Assembly (NCBI RefSeq): GCF_041080675.1
Contig: NZ_CP163520.1
Location: 310,001 to 374,000, forward strand
From: Streptomyces sp. cg36
GTDB lineage: Bacteria > Actinomycetota > Actinomycetes > Streptomycetales > Streptomycetaceae
DNA: 64,000 nt
Direction of reading: 5' to 3'
Each line of letters opens with the position of its first letter. The stretch's first letter is position 1. Under the pieces are notes generated by a model. That model made no database searches, had not been told where the DNA came from, and was given only the letters and a program-made list of their open reading frames with translations. Of this stretch, positions 38,180 to 45,959 are shown in pieces. The translations under genes and the position numbers were made by a program.

Positions 38180-39358
38180 ATGACATACAGCGTGCTGCGG
38201 CCGTCGAGGGAGGCACCCGAGCGGGACACGGGGCCCGCTTCCCGCCCGTCCCGGCTGCCCTCGCTGACCGGACTGCGTTTCCCCGCCGCGCTCCTGGTCT
38301 TCGTCAACCACGCCGGACTGACCGTCCCCCAAGTACGTCTGCTCGCGGACGACAAGCTGGCCGTGGCCCTCAACAGAGCCACGCAGAACACCGGCGCACT
38401 GGGCGTCACCTTCTTCTTCGTGCTCAGTGGCTTCGTACTCGCCTGGTCCGCCCGCCCCAGTGACACCACACGGGCGTTCTGGCGCCGCCGGTTCGCCAAG
38501 ATCTACCCGAACTACGTCATCACCTGGGCCCTGGCCATGGTCCTCTTCGCCTCCGCCCACACCCCGACCCGAGTGGCACTCGCCAACCTCTTCATGGTCC
38601 ATGTGTGGGTGCCGGACCTCCAGTACCTGCTGAGCGTCAACCTCGCGAGCTGGTCACTCGGGTGCGAGCTCGTCTTCTACGCCTCGTTCCCGCTGCTCAA
38701 CCGCCTGTTCCTGCGGATCGATCCAGCACGGCTCAAGTACTGGATCGGCGGGGTGACCGCGGCGATCGTCCTCACCCCCCTGTTCACCTACCAGGTGCTG
38801 CCCAACACACCCGCGATCCCGGTCAACGGCTCGGAGGGCGGTGCCTCGGTGAAGCAGCTGTGGTTCGCCTACAACTTCCCGCCGGTGCGGCTGCTCGACT
38901 TCGCGCTCGGCATGCTGGTGGCCCAGGCGGTGCTCAACGGACGCTGGCGGAACATCGGCCTCGCCTGGTCGAGCCTGCTCCTGGCGGGCGGTTACTGGCT
39001 CGGCCAGCACTCCGACGTGCTCTACGCCCAGCGCTCCACCTCGATCGTCCCGATCGTGCTCCTGATCGCCGCCGCCGCGACCGCCGACGCGGAGGGCCGG
39101 TTCACCCCCTTCCGCAACCGGACGATGGTCTGGCTCGGCGAAATATCCTTCGCGTTCTACCTCCTGCACTCCGTCGTACTCATCCACGGCCGCAAACTCC
39201 TGGGCCACGACCTCTACTCCACCCCCGTGGCCTTCGGGTTGCTGACCCTCCTGCTCGCGGTGACCGTCCTCACCTCCTGGGCCCTGTACGCGCTGGTCGA
39301 GCGCCCCTGCACTCGCCGCTGGTCCACATCCCGACGAGCCAGGGCCGCGGCTGCCTGA
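38180..39358 (+). CDS. Membrane acyltransferase (acyltransferase-3/OafA type)
   Basis: A 392-residue integral membrane protein with about ten hydrophobic helices. The N-terminal signature LTGLRFPAALLVFVNH contains the conserved Arg and His. FFFVLSGFVLAW and RRFAKIYPNYVITW follow, as in O-acyltransferases that modify cell-surface sugars or secondary metabolites. The C-terminal end is Arg-rich. ATG 38180 follows AGGAAGG. The acceptor is unknown. It is followed by two strong hairpins. Confidence 0.9.
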   Translation: MTYSVLRPSREAPERDTGPASRPSRLPSLTGLRFPAALLVFVNHAGLTVPQVRLLADDKLAVALNRATQNTGALGVTFFFVLSGFVLAWSARPSDTTRAFWRRRFAKIYPNYVITWALAMVLFASAHTPTRVALANLFMVHVWVPDLQYLLSVNLASWSLGCELVFYASFPLLNRLFLRIDPARLKYWIGGVTAAIVLTPLFTYQVLPNTPAIPVNGSEGGASVKQLWFAYNFPPVRLLDFALGMLVAQAVLNGRWRNIGLAWSSLLLAGGYWLGQHSDVLYAQRSTSIVPIVLLIAAAATADAEGRFTPFRNRTMVWLGEISFAFYLLHSVVLIHGRKLLGHDLYSTPVAFGLLTLLLAVTVLTSWALYALVERPCTRRWSTSRRARAAAA

Positions 39359-39376
39359 GCCGAACCGGATCCGGGC

Positions 39377-39452
39377 GCCCCGCCGATCGGCGGGGCTGCC
39401 CCGACGGACAACGCCCACCCCCGCCCCGCGTGGATCCATCGCGGGGCGGGGG
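39377..39452. terminator. Two hairpins between converging genes
   Basis: A 20-bp palindrome (39377-39396) and a 13-bp perfect stem (39418-39430 with 39440-39452) lie between the stops of the acyltransferase (39358) and the secreted protein (39472). The second stem, of C/G runs, is probably the bidirectional terminator. Confidence 0.7.
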
Positions 39453-39471
39453 TGCCGACCACAAGGCGTGA

Positions 39472-39840
39472 TCAGGAGACGCGCTTGAGGGTCCAGGCAT
39501 TGTTGTTGAAGCCGGAGTTCGGGAAGGCGACGCAGGAGCTGCTGTAGTACGAGCTGGTCTGGACCCAGCCGGCCGGGTAGTAGGCGGATCCGCACGCCTG
39601 GACGACGGTGCCTATGGGCAGTCCGGTGAGCTGCTTGATCTGCTTGATGTTCGGCGAGAAGTTCTGGCCGCCGCAGGTGTTGCTGTAGCCCCAGCTGACG
39701 TCGACGTAACCGGCCGGGGTGGCGGTGTTGGCGCAGGTCGTCGTCACATCGCCGGGAGCGGCCTGGGCGGGCGCGGAGTTCAGGGCGAACAGCGCGGCGG
39801 CACCGGCGAGGGCGAGGGTGGCGGTACGCAAGCGGGACAT
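39472..39840 (-). CDS. Secreted four-cysteine protein
   Basis: A 122-residue precursor with a 28-residue signal peptide (SAPAQA/APG). The mature domain has four cysteines (36, 56, 83, 103), enough for two disulfides. It also has aromatic, Ser/Asn-rich text (VDVSWGYSNTCGGQNF, TSSYYSSSC). ATG 39840 follows AGGAG. Family unknown to me; similar small exported proteins occur in streptomycetes. Confidence 0.75.
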   Translation of the reverse strand: MSRLRTATLALAGAAALFALNSAPAQAAPGDVTTTCANTATPAGYVDVSWGYSNTCGGQNFSPNIKQIKQLTGLPIGTVVQACGSAYYPAGWVQTSSYYSSSCVAFPNSGFNNNAWTLKRVS

Positions 39841-39989
39841 GGTGGGCTCCTGGGGTCCGAAATCGGCCAACGTCGAATGACATCCCGTTTTTACGGCCCG
39901 AACTACCCACCAGACCAGCCGGTTTCCGGCCTGACAAGATCACGCCAAGATGGTCCAGCGCTCAACCACGCTGCCGGATGCGGTGTGCC

Positions 39990-40460
39990 CTACGCGGGAT
40001 GCCCAGCGGTGATGTCGAGCGTCTGGTGGAGGGAGAGCGGCTCGCCGTCCCGCGCCCGGACCGTCGAGGGGTCCAGCACGAACCCGACGTGGTCACCCCC
40101 GTCGAACCGGTCGACGACGCGCCCGGTGAACCACGCGAGGGCATCGGTGAGGACCGGAGTGCCCTCCGGACCTTCGGCGAGGGCCAGGCCGTCGAACTTG
40201 TCGGCCTCGGCCCCGCAGAGGGCACCGAACCGTACGGCCAGCTCATGGTCCTGTCCCAGAAGGTGCACGGCCAGGACAGTCGTCCTCCGGGCCACCAGGT
40301 AGGTGTGGTTGGCCTTGGAGAGCCACACGACGAACCGCACCGGATCCAGTGAGCACTGCCCCGCGAAGCCGACCAGGCACCCGGCCCGCTGTCCGTCGGC
40401 CGACGCCGTCACCACGTACACCGGAGAGTCCACCAGCGCCGTGAAGTCGTCGAAATCCAC
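39990..40460 (-). CDS. Flavin reductase-like (FMN-binding split-barrel) protein
   Basis: A 156-residue protein of the flavin reductase domain type: YVVTASADGQRAGCLVGFAGQCSLDPVRFVVWLSKANHT is the classic FMN-binding part. GHPA ends the protein. It could reduce flavin for a monooxygenase or simply bind FMN. GTG 40460 follows AGGAGG. No partner oxygenase is adjacent (the FAD hydroxylase lies 16 kb away). Confidence 0.85.
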   Translation of the reverse strand: MDFDDFTALVDSPVYVVTASADGQRAGCLVGFAGQCSLDPVRFVVWLSKANHTYLVARRTTVLAVHLLGQDHELAVRFGALCGAEADKFDGLALAEGPEGTPVLTDALAWFTGRVVDRFDGGDHVGFVLDPSTVRARDGEPLSLHQTLDITAGHPA

Positions 40461-40630
40461 CGTGGAGCCTCCTCGTTGCCGGATGTCGGACGAGGATATG
40501 GGCGAGGGGACCCTCCAGCCCGCCGTACGGACGGCGCGTCGCCCGCCCATGCGCGCGCCGCACCGCGGGCGCCTCTCAGCCGGCCCCGGCCGTGCCAGGG
40601 GGGATCAGGTGGGAAGGGAACCAGGTGGGG

Positions 40631-41656
40631 TCAGCACGGCGCGGCTTCCTGCGGCGGCCCGCCGCCCAGGAGGGCCGAGCCGAGCGGGGTGAGGGCGTGG
40701 CGGACCCCGGGGCCGTCGCGGTGTGTCGTCAGGAGGCCCGCCGCGCGCAGCACCGAGGCGTGATGGCTCGCCGTCGCCGCCGACGTGCCGACGCGTCGGG
40801 CCAGTTCGGCCGTGCCCGCCGGGCTCTGCGCCGCCCGGAGCGTACGCGCGCGGGTCGCGCCGAGCAGCGCGGTCAGCCCCTCGCCCGTGGCGGCCGTGCC
40901 GGACGCCACCACGGCCGCGCCGTCCCCGAGCGAGCGCGCCAGCGGATACCGCAGGACGAAGGGGCGGTCCGGGTCGGCGTTGTCGATCAGGCCCAGGGGG
41001 CGGGCGCAGAAGAACGTGGGGACCAGCAGGATCCCCTGGCCCCGCAGCCGCAGGTCCACATCCACGTCGCAGGGCAGGGACAGGGTCCCCGACGACCAGT
41101 CGATCTCCGGGTGCAGGCTGCCCAGCAGGCCCTCGACGCCGGCGTCCACCGTCGTCACCGCCCGCTCGGTGCGCTCGGCCTGGGCAGCCGCCAGGAGCTG
41201 TCCCCAGTAGGGGGCGATCGCCATCGCGTGGTACGCGTGCAGTTGCCGCCGCACCAGGTCCGACCAGGTCCGGTCGCCGTGGTGCAGGGCGTGGATCCAT
41301 GCCGGGGCGCGGGGCCGCAGCAGCCGGGTGGCCCGCCAGTCCGCCGTCCACTGGCGCTTCGGCAGGGACCAGGTGTGGTCCAGGCTGTCCGCCAGGTCGG
41401 CCGCCGCGGCGTGGGTGAACGCCTCCGGGAGGTACTGGCCCGAACCCGCAGGGGCGAGTTCCAGCAGGATCCGCATCTCGGGGCGCAGACCGCGCCGGGT
41501 GCGCGCCCGCCAGCCCGACAGCGCCACGTCCGCTGCCCGGCCCGGCCGCTCCGTTTGCAGGAGCGGCAGGCTCAGCACGGTCTCGGCGAGCGGGTCCGGT
41601 GCTGTCGCGACGCGTACGCGCAGCAGGTCCTCGGCAGTGAAGTGCAGGCGTAACAC
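40631..41656 (-). CDS. Winged-helix regulator with large N-terminal domain, paralog of 31726
   Basis: A 341-residue protein. An uncharacterised N-terminal domain (LRLHFTAEDLLRVRVA start, like the regulator at 31726) is joined to an ArsR-like winged helix near residues 265-325 (TAELARRVGTSAATASHHASVLRAAGLLTT). The shared architecture points to one family of about 320-340 residues. It is divergent from a secreted ricin-B lectin gene, just as the other is divergent from a small exported peptide, so the family may control exported-protein genes. Confidence 0.8.
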   Translation of the reverse strand: MLRLHFTAEDLLRVRVATAPDPLAETVLSLPLLQTERPGRAADVALSGWRARTRRGLRPEMRILLELAPAGSGQYLPEAFTHAAAADLADSLDHTWSLPKRQWTADWRATRLLRPRAPAWIHALHHGDRTWSDLVRRQLHAYHAMAIAPYWGQLLAAAQAERTERAVTTVDAGVEGLLGSLHPEIDWSSGTLSLPCDVDVDLRLRGQGILLVPTFFCARPLGLIDNADPDRPFVLRYPLARSLGDGAAVVASGTAATGEGLTALLGATRARTLRAAQSPAGTAELARRVGTSAATASHHASVLRAAGLLTTHRDGPGVRHALTPLGSALLGGGPPQEAAPC

Positions 41657-41962
41657 CGTCGTTCCTCCATGCGTGCGGCGGGGCGGCGGGCGTGCGCGGC
41701 GGCCCCGGGCGGGGTGGCCGGCCGGGGCGTGTGATCACGGTAGGGGGCCCCGGCCCGGAACGCCCGGCTCCGTGGATCATCTGACCGGAACTCCCGCACA
41801 CGGCCGTGAAATGTCTGGATTCGATGGGCATCGAAGGGCTTTGAGCCGCGGCCCGGTCACCCGTAAGACTGCCGCCGGGAAGGGGAGACGTCAGGACATC
41901 ACCGCGAGGTGACTGGTTCCTCCTCCGCCAACGTCCGTACCACTGCAAGGAGATCACCGACC

Positions 41963-42472
41963 ATGAAGCTCCGCAGCTCGTTCGCCGTCCGCGCTGGTGT
42001 CGCCGTGGGTGCCGCCCTCGCGACGACCGCCGTCTTCGCCGGATCCGCCCACGCGGGAGTGTCCGGCCAGTACTACCTCCACAACGCCGCCACCGGTAAG
42101 TGCCTCGATGTGCAGGGCGGGTCCTCGGCCGACTACACCGTGCTGCAGCAGTTCAGCTGCAACGGCAAGTCACACCAGAGATTCGTCCTTGAGTTCCAGC
42201 TCGACAACCCGACGACCTTCCTCAAGGCGTTCCACTCCAACAAGTGCATAGAGGCGGTCAGCAACCAGCCCGGCACCCAGGTCGTGCAGCGGCCCTGCAA
42301 CAACATCTCGCAGCAGCGGTGGGAGTTCGTCGAGCTGGGCGGCCCCTCGGCCCTGATCAAGAACGTGGCCAGCGGTCTGTGCCTGGACGACGGCGGCGCG
42401 CCCTCCGGCAGCCGCCGCGAGGTGCGCCAGTCGGTCTGCACGGGCGCCTCCACCCAGATCTGGAACCGCTGA
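41963..42472 (+). CDS. Secreted ricin-B-type (beta-trefoil) lectin
   Basis: A 169-residue precursor. It has a signal peptide (1-30, ending GSAHAG), then a trefoil with three repeats ending CNGKSHQRF, CNNISQQRW and CTGASTQIW. Each repeat starts with a C(L/I)(D/E) sugar-site motif (GKCLDVQGG, NKCIEAVS, GLCLDDGG). ATG 41963 follows AAGGAG. Compared with the lectin at 30094 it keeps more canonical QxW motifs. It probably binds extracellular polysaccharide. Confidence 0.9.
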   Translation: MKLRSSFAVRAGVAVGAALATTAVFAGSAHAGVSGQYYLHNAATGKCLDVQGGSSADYTVLQQFSCNGKSHQRFVLEFQLDNPTTFLKAFHSNKCIEAVSNQPGTQVVQRPCNNISQQRWEFVELGGPSALIKNVASGLCLDDGGAPSGSRREVRQSVCTGASTQIWNR

Positions 42473-42493
42473 CGGCGGCGCGCCATCTCCACC

Positions 42494-42529
42494 AGGGCCC
42501 CCTTCGCCGCACCGGCGCGAGGGGGCCCT
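42494..42529 (+). terminator. Terminator of the second lectin gene
   Basis: AGGGCCCCCT (42494-42503) pairs perfectly with 42520-42529, with extra pairing inside. It starts 22 bp after the stop. Confidence 0.75.
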
Positions 42530-42697
42530 CCTCCTGCACGGCCCCTGTTCCTCGGGTCCCTCCTCCTGCCGGTCCCGTATCCCCGGCGGCACCGCCCACC
42601 CGTCCCGGGACTCGGCGGCGTCCCCAGGGATAGAGCGCGGCTTCCCGGGGAAGTCTGCTCGCGATCACTACGGTCGTCGTCGAAGGAGATCCCTTAC

Positions 42698-43729
42698 GTG
42701 CGCACTCTGACCTTCGTCGTCGGTACGGGCCGCAGTGGGTCGACCGCGCTCTCGGGCATCCTCAACACGCATCCGGACGTGCTCAGCCTCAACGAGCTGC
42801 TGTCGTCGGTGCAGAGCCGGAGCTTCCCGGACGGCCTGGTGGACGGGGCGGAGTTCTGGCGGCTGCTGGCCGATCCCAACCCGCTGTTCGACCGGATGAT
42901 CCGCAACGGCGTACCGATGCCGGAGTTCCTCTACCACCGCCGACCGGGTCGCTTCTCCGCCGAGACCACCGGCATCCCCGCGCTGTCCCTGATGGTGCTC
43001 CCCCATCTCACCGACGACCCGGACGGGCTGTACGACGATCTCGAAAAGCAGGTGCGCACGTGGCCCCGGCGGACGGCCGGGGACCACTACGCCGCACTGT
43101 TCGATCTGCTGGGCGGGCGGTTCGGCCGTACCGCCGTGGTCGAGCGGTCGGGTTACTCGCTGCACCGGGTGCCGTTGCTCCGCACGGTGTTTCCGCACGC
43201 GCGGTTCGTCCATCTGTTCCGGGACGGGCCCGACTGCGCGCTGTCCATGAGCCGCCACACGGGCTACCGGGTGATCTTCCTGTTGCGGGAGATCCTCGCC
43301 CACAGCGGCGCCGAGCGCGTCGAGGACCTCAGCGAGGAGCAGGTCCGCGCGCTGCCGCCCGAGCTGTCGCCGCTGCTGAGTGACCGCTTCGATCCGGCCC
43401 TGGTACTGGAGCGAGCGCTGCCGACGGAGGGCTTCGGCGCGCTGTGGTCGGAGCTCGTCGCGCAGGGTGTGGCCCATCTCGACGAGGTGCCCGCCGCGCA
43501 GCGGACCACGCTCAGCTACGAGAACCTCCTCGACGACCCCCGCGCAGAGCTGACCCGCCTCGCGGAGTTCATCGAGGTGGAGCCGCTCCCCCAGTGGCTC
43601 GACACGGGCGTGGAGCGCCTGGACTGCAGCAGACGGGGAGCCGCCGCCCGACTCCCGGCGGCGCAACGCACGTCGCTGGAGAAAGCCTGCGCCCCGGGCA
43701 CACGGGTACTGGCGGACGGCCGCGCATAG
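42698..43729 (+). CDS. PAPS-dependent sulfotransferase family protein
   Basis: A 343-residue protein. The 5'-phosphosulfate loop is at the very N-terminus (FVVGTGRSGSTALSGIL), and the 3'-phosphate-binding strand reads ARFVHLFRDGPDCALSMSRH near residue 170. Such proteins move sulfate from PAPS to hydroxyls of small molecules or glycans. GTG 42698 follows AAGGAG at nine bases. No PAPS synthesis genes or obvious substrate pathway are nearby. Confidence 0.87.
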   Translation: MRTLTFVVGTGRSGSTALSGILNTHPDVLSLNELLSSVQSRSFPDGLVDGAEFWRLLADPNPLFDRMIRNGVPMPEFLYHRRPGRFSAETTGIPALSLMVLPHLTDDPDGLYDDLEKQVRTWPRRTAGDHYAALFDLLGGRFGRTAVVERSGYSLHRVPLLRTVFPHARFVHLFRDGPDCALSMSRHTGYRVIFLLREILAHSGAERVEDLSEEQVRALPPELSPLLSDRFDPALVLERALPTEGFGALWSELVAQGVAHLDEVPAAQRTTLSYENLLDDPRAELTRLAEFIEVEPLPQWLDTGVERLDCSRRGAAARLPAAQRTSLEKACAPGTRVLADGRA

Positions 43730-43939
43730 ACGGGCTGGCCGCGCGCCCGGGATCAGCAGAGGTCGCAGCCGCGCGGCCGACACCCATACCAGTCGCGGCA
43801 CGACATCCCGGCCGCCGCACACAGCCGGGGTGCCGGCTTCACAGGCCATGGGAAGCGTCGAAGTCGTCGTCGTCGCAACACCACCGGCCAGCACCCGGTT
43901 TCACCCGGATCCTGGCCGGCTTCGCTCCAACAGGTTCCG

Positions 43940-43971
43940 CTTCGGCGGCGAAACGTCAGCCGCCGCCGAAG
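43940..43971 (-). terminator. Hairpin spanning the end of the microprotein array
   Basis: CTTCGGCGGC (43940-43949) pairs with GCCGCCGAAG (43962-43971). The loop contains the stop codon of the last microprotein, so it can end the array transcript. Confidence 0.5.
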
Positions 43972-44063
43972 TCGGGGCCTCCGATGGTGTACAGCAGTAG
44001 GGCGAAGGTGGCGAGGGTGAACAGCGCCGTCCACAGGTGCCGTCCGCTGATGGTGCGGATCAC
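43956..44063 (-). CDS. Tandem membrane microprotein, copy 4
   Basis: A 35-residue peptide from GTG 44063 behind GAAGGAG: basic N-terminus (VIRTISGRHL), one hydrophobic helix (LFTLATFALLLYTIG) and the tail GPDFGGG. It is the most diverged of four tandem copies, each exactly 108 bp including stop. Function is unknown; a membrane-acting or subunit-like microprotein is possible. Confidence 0.75.
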   Translation of the reverse strand: MIRTISGRHLWTALFTLATFALLLYTIGGPDFGGG

Positions 44064-44088
44064 GTCGGACTCCTTCTGCGGCGAGCGG

Positions 44089-44196
44089 TCAGCCGCCGCC
44101 GAACTCGGGGGCTCCGATGGTGTAGAGCAGCAGGCCGAACGTGGCCACCGCGAGCAGGGCCTTCAACAGGCGCCGCCCACCAATGAGTCGCGTCAC
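44089..44196 (-). CDS. Tandem membrane microprotein, copy 3
   Basis: A 35-residue peptide from GTG 44196 behind AAAGGAG: VTRLIGGRRLLKALL, helix core AVATFGLLLYTIG, tail APEFGGG. It is separated from copy 4 by 25 bp and from copy 2 by 25 bp. All copies keep TxATF, LLLYTIG and a GG C-terminus, showing selection on the protein. Confidence 0.78.
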   Translation of the reverse strand: MTRLIGGRRLLKALLAVATFGLLLYTIGAPEFGGG

Positions 44197-44221
44197 TTCG
44201 GACTCCTTTCCCGGCAACCTG

Positions 44222-44329
44222 TCAGCCGCCGGTCCAATCAGGTGCGCCGATGGTGTACAGCAGCAGGCCGAACGTGGCCACCGCAAACAGCGCCTTCAGC
44301 AGGCGTCGCCCGCCCGTGGTGCGTGTCAC
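44222..44329 (-). CDS. Tandem membrane microprotein, copy 2
   Basis: A 35-residue peptide from GTG 44329 behind AAAGGAG: VTRTTGGRRLLKALF, AVATFGLLLYTIG, APDWTGG. Its start overlaps the stop of the long DUF5317-like frame (GTGA). It is the closest relative of copy 3. Confidence 0.78.
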   Translation of the reverse strand: MTRTTGGRRLLKALFAVATFGLLLYTIGAPDWTGG

Positions 44330-45045
44330 GCCGAACTCCTTTCCCGGTGAGGGGGTGTCAGCCGCCGGTCATCTCCGGGGCGCCGATGGTGTAGAGCAGC
44401 AAGCCGAACGTGGCCACGGCGAACAACGCCGTCATCAAGCGCCGCATCGTGATGCTCTGTGTCATGTCCGTCCTCCGGCATGTGTTCCTGTACGGGCTCG
44501 TGCATGGCTGTGGCGATCACGGCCGCGGCCCCCAGCGCGATGAGGATGTCGCCGATGCTGATGACCGCGTGCACAGGCGGTACGGGGATGATGTCGCCGA
44601 GGAAGGGCAGGCGGCTGCCGTGTCCGGCGGCGATGTTCTTGGCCGTCCGCGAGCCCGCTGGGATACCGGCTTCGGCGGCGGCCGTGGGCGAGTACGGCAT
44701 CCGCCCGTTGAGCGCGATCGCCAGGCCGTTGAGCAGTCCGCCGCCCACCGCCGTCGTCGCGGCGCTCTTCAGGGCGGGGCGGCGTCCCCGGAGGTTGACG
44801 AGGAGCCACCCCAGCACCACCGCGAAGGTCGTGGCGAGCAGTGCGCCGCGCAGCACTTGGCCCGGCCGGCCGTCGAGGTCTCCCGTGGCGAACTCGGCCA
44901 GCTGGACCGCCCCGGCGAGCCACACCAGCCACAGGGCACGCAGCCGGGTGGCGACCAGTCCGCCCAGACGGCCCCCGCTCGCGTACCCCGCCGCCACCCC
45001 GACGATCGCCGGGCAGCCGAAGAGGAGCAGGGCCTGCCCGCTCAT
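44326..45045 (-). CDS. DUF5317-like integral membrane protein
   Basis: A reading frame of 239 residues with about five hydrophobic helices in the first 180 residues (LLLFGCPAIVGVAAGYASGG, LWLVWLAGAVQLAEFA, LLATTFAVVLGWLLVNL, GGGLLNGLAIALNG, ISIGDILIALGAAAVIATAM). YSPTAAAEAG and LPFLGDIIPVPP are also present; I recall this pattern as DUF5317. The last 55 residues (from about 44490) are His/Arg/Asp-rich and overlap microprotein copy 1 in another frame, so the natural C-terminus may be near residue 185. ATG 45045 overlaps the stop of a 22-codon ORF. Confidence 0.75.
   Translation of the reverse strand: MSGQALLLFGCPAIVGVAAGYASGGRLGGLVATRLRALWLVWLAGAVQLAEFATGDLDGRPGQVLRGALLATTFAVVLGWLLVNLRGRRPALKSAATTAVGGGLLNGLAIALNGRMPYSPTAAAEAGIPAGSRTAKNIAAGHGSRLPFLGDIIPVPPVHAVISIGDILIALGAAAVIATAMHEPVQEHMPEDGHDTEHHDAALDDGVVRRGHVRLAALHHRRPGDDRRLTPPHRERSSA
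44358..44465 (-). CDS. Tandem membrane microprotein, copy 1
   Basis: A 35-residue peptide from ATG 44465 behind GGAGG: MTQSITMRRLMTALF, AVATFGLLLYTIG, APEMTGG. It lies wholly inside the 3' part of the DUF5317-like frame, in a different reading frame. Either the two genes truly overlap or the DUF5317-like frame has lost its original stop. Confidence 0.75.
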   Translation of the reverse strand: MTQSITMRRLMTALFAVATFGLLLYTIGAPEMTGG

Positions 45046-45110
45046 CGCCGTACCCGGGGTGCGGAGGCGCCGCCCGGCCGGGGCGCGAGGCGCGCCATGA
45101 GCCGGGTCAT
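45042..45110 (-). CDS. 22-residue coupled ORF
   Basis: A tiny ORF (start MTRLMARLAPRPGG, end VRR) whose ATG overlaps the stop of the 30-residue ORF and whose stop overlaps the DUF5317-like ATG. The double ATGA chaining suggests translational coupling, though the peptide itself may have no function. Confidence 0.4.
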   Translation of the reverse strand: MTRLMARLAPRPGGASAPRVRR

Positions 45111-45199
45111 GAGGCGGTGGCGGGCGTCGCGGGGGCGGGCGCGTGTGCGCCCGCGTCGGCCGCGCAACGCCGTTTCCGTATCCGCCGCTTCCGGCTCAT
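45107..45199 (-). CDS. 30-residue basic peptide
   Basis: ATG 45199 sits four bases after a perfect AGGAGG. The product starts MSRKRRIRKRRC and ends in an Ala/Pro-rich tail. It is the first of a chain of overlapping short ORFs leading to the DUF5317-like gene and may be a leader peptide. Confidence 0.45.
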   Translation of the reverse strand: MSRKRRIRKRRCAADAGAHAPAPATPATAS

Positions 45200-45815
45200 C
45201 GGGCCTCCTCCCCGCGCCCGGCCCCGCGCCGGTGCGCCGCTCTTCCCCCCGGACCAGCGAGTGCGGGCGCCGCCCCGGTGCCCGCTCCAGCCGTCCGGCA
45301 CGGCGACTTTAGGAAGGCCGGGAGCGTCCGGCAATGGATTCGCGTCGGCCGGGACAGTTTTGGACGGACCCGGACGACCTTGGACACCGCGTTCGGGGCC
45401 GGGCGTGGCGATGCCCCACCGGATTCGCCCCTGGGCCGGGCGAACCGGAGTCATTCCTCCCGACCCGAAGAAAATCGAGTTTCTTTTCGAACCTTTCTCT
45501 TCAACCTGCCCGAAGAGGGGAACGCCACCGCTGCTCATCTCCGCCGAATCGTTCCCTCCGGGAATGCCGAATAGCACACCCCGGAGCCGTTAAAGCACCA
45601 CCGCCAACTCGATGGCCAAAAACGACAGTTGACACGGGACTTTGCTCAGATACAACCTGGTCCCAGGCCATCCCGGGAGTGTCATGGCGCACTTGTCGCC
45701 ACGTTCCGCATTCCTGGATGCGAGTAGCAATCCAGTGGCATCACTCCGCACAAGCCGTCGATCCGGCCTTGCCTCATCGACTCATTGATCCACATCCCGC
45801 AGCCCCGGGGGCTCC
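45200..45815. other. Intergenic region upstream of the giant operon
   Basis: No supported gene in about 600 bp apart from the promoter at 45629-45656. A short ORF (ATG 45684, GGGAG upstream, 34 codons) is possible but its composition is not convincing. This stretch is noticeably less GC-rich than its surroundings near 45460-45720. Confidence 0.4.
45629..45656 (+). promoter_or_regulatory. Sigma-70-type promoter facing the giant operon
   Basis: TTGACA (45629-45634), 16 bp, then TACAAC (45651-45656): a near-consensus housekeeping promoter on the plus strand. It lies about 300 bp before the first protease gene and is the best candidate driver for the 45.9-64 kb operon. Confidence 0.55.
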
Positions 45816-45959
45816 ATGTATGTGACCCTTCGCCCCTCGTTCGCTTTCTCCGGTGACTCGTCGTGTTTCCTTCCCCAGGGCTCGTTCTCCGGTTCGCCCC
45901 ACGACATGTCGGACGGCATCTCCGGCGGCTCGGCCCGCGACCGCGAATTTGACACGTGA
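45816..45959 (+). CDS. Possible 47-residue leader ORF
   Basis: An ORF from ATG 45816 (MYVTLRPSFAFSGDSS...) whose TGA overlaps the ATG of the first protease (TGATG). The protease start has no ribosome site of its own, so coupling from this ORF would explain its translation. Ribosome site of the ORF itself is weak (GGGG). Confidence 0.35.
   Translation: MYVTLRPSFAFSGDSSCFLPQGSFSGSPHDMSDGISGGSARDREFDT

Noticed and set aside
43753..43839. Cys-rich peptide ending SCRDWYGCRPRGCDLC on the minus strand
   Set aside because: Attractive cysteine pattern, but no ribosome site at the candidate GTG and no modifying enzymes nearby; probably chance in GC-rich sequence.
45684..45788. 34-codon ORF with GGGAG upstream in the giant-operon leader
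   Set aside because: Composition (Ser/Arg-rich) looks random and there is no coupling to the next gene.
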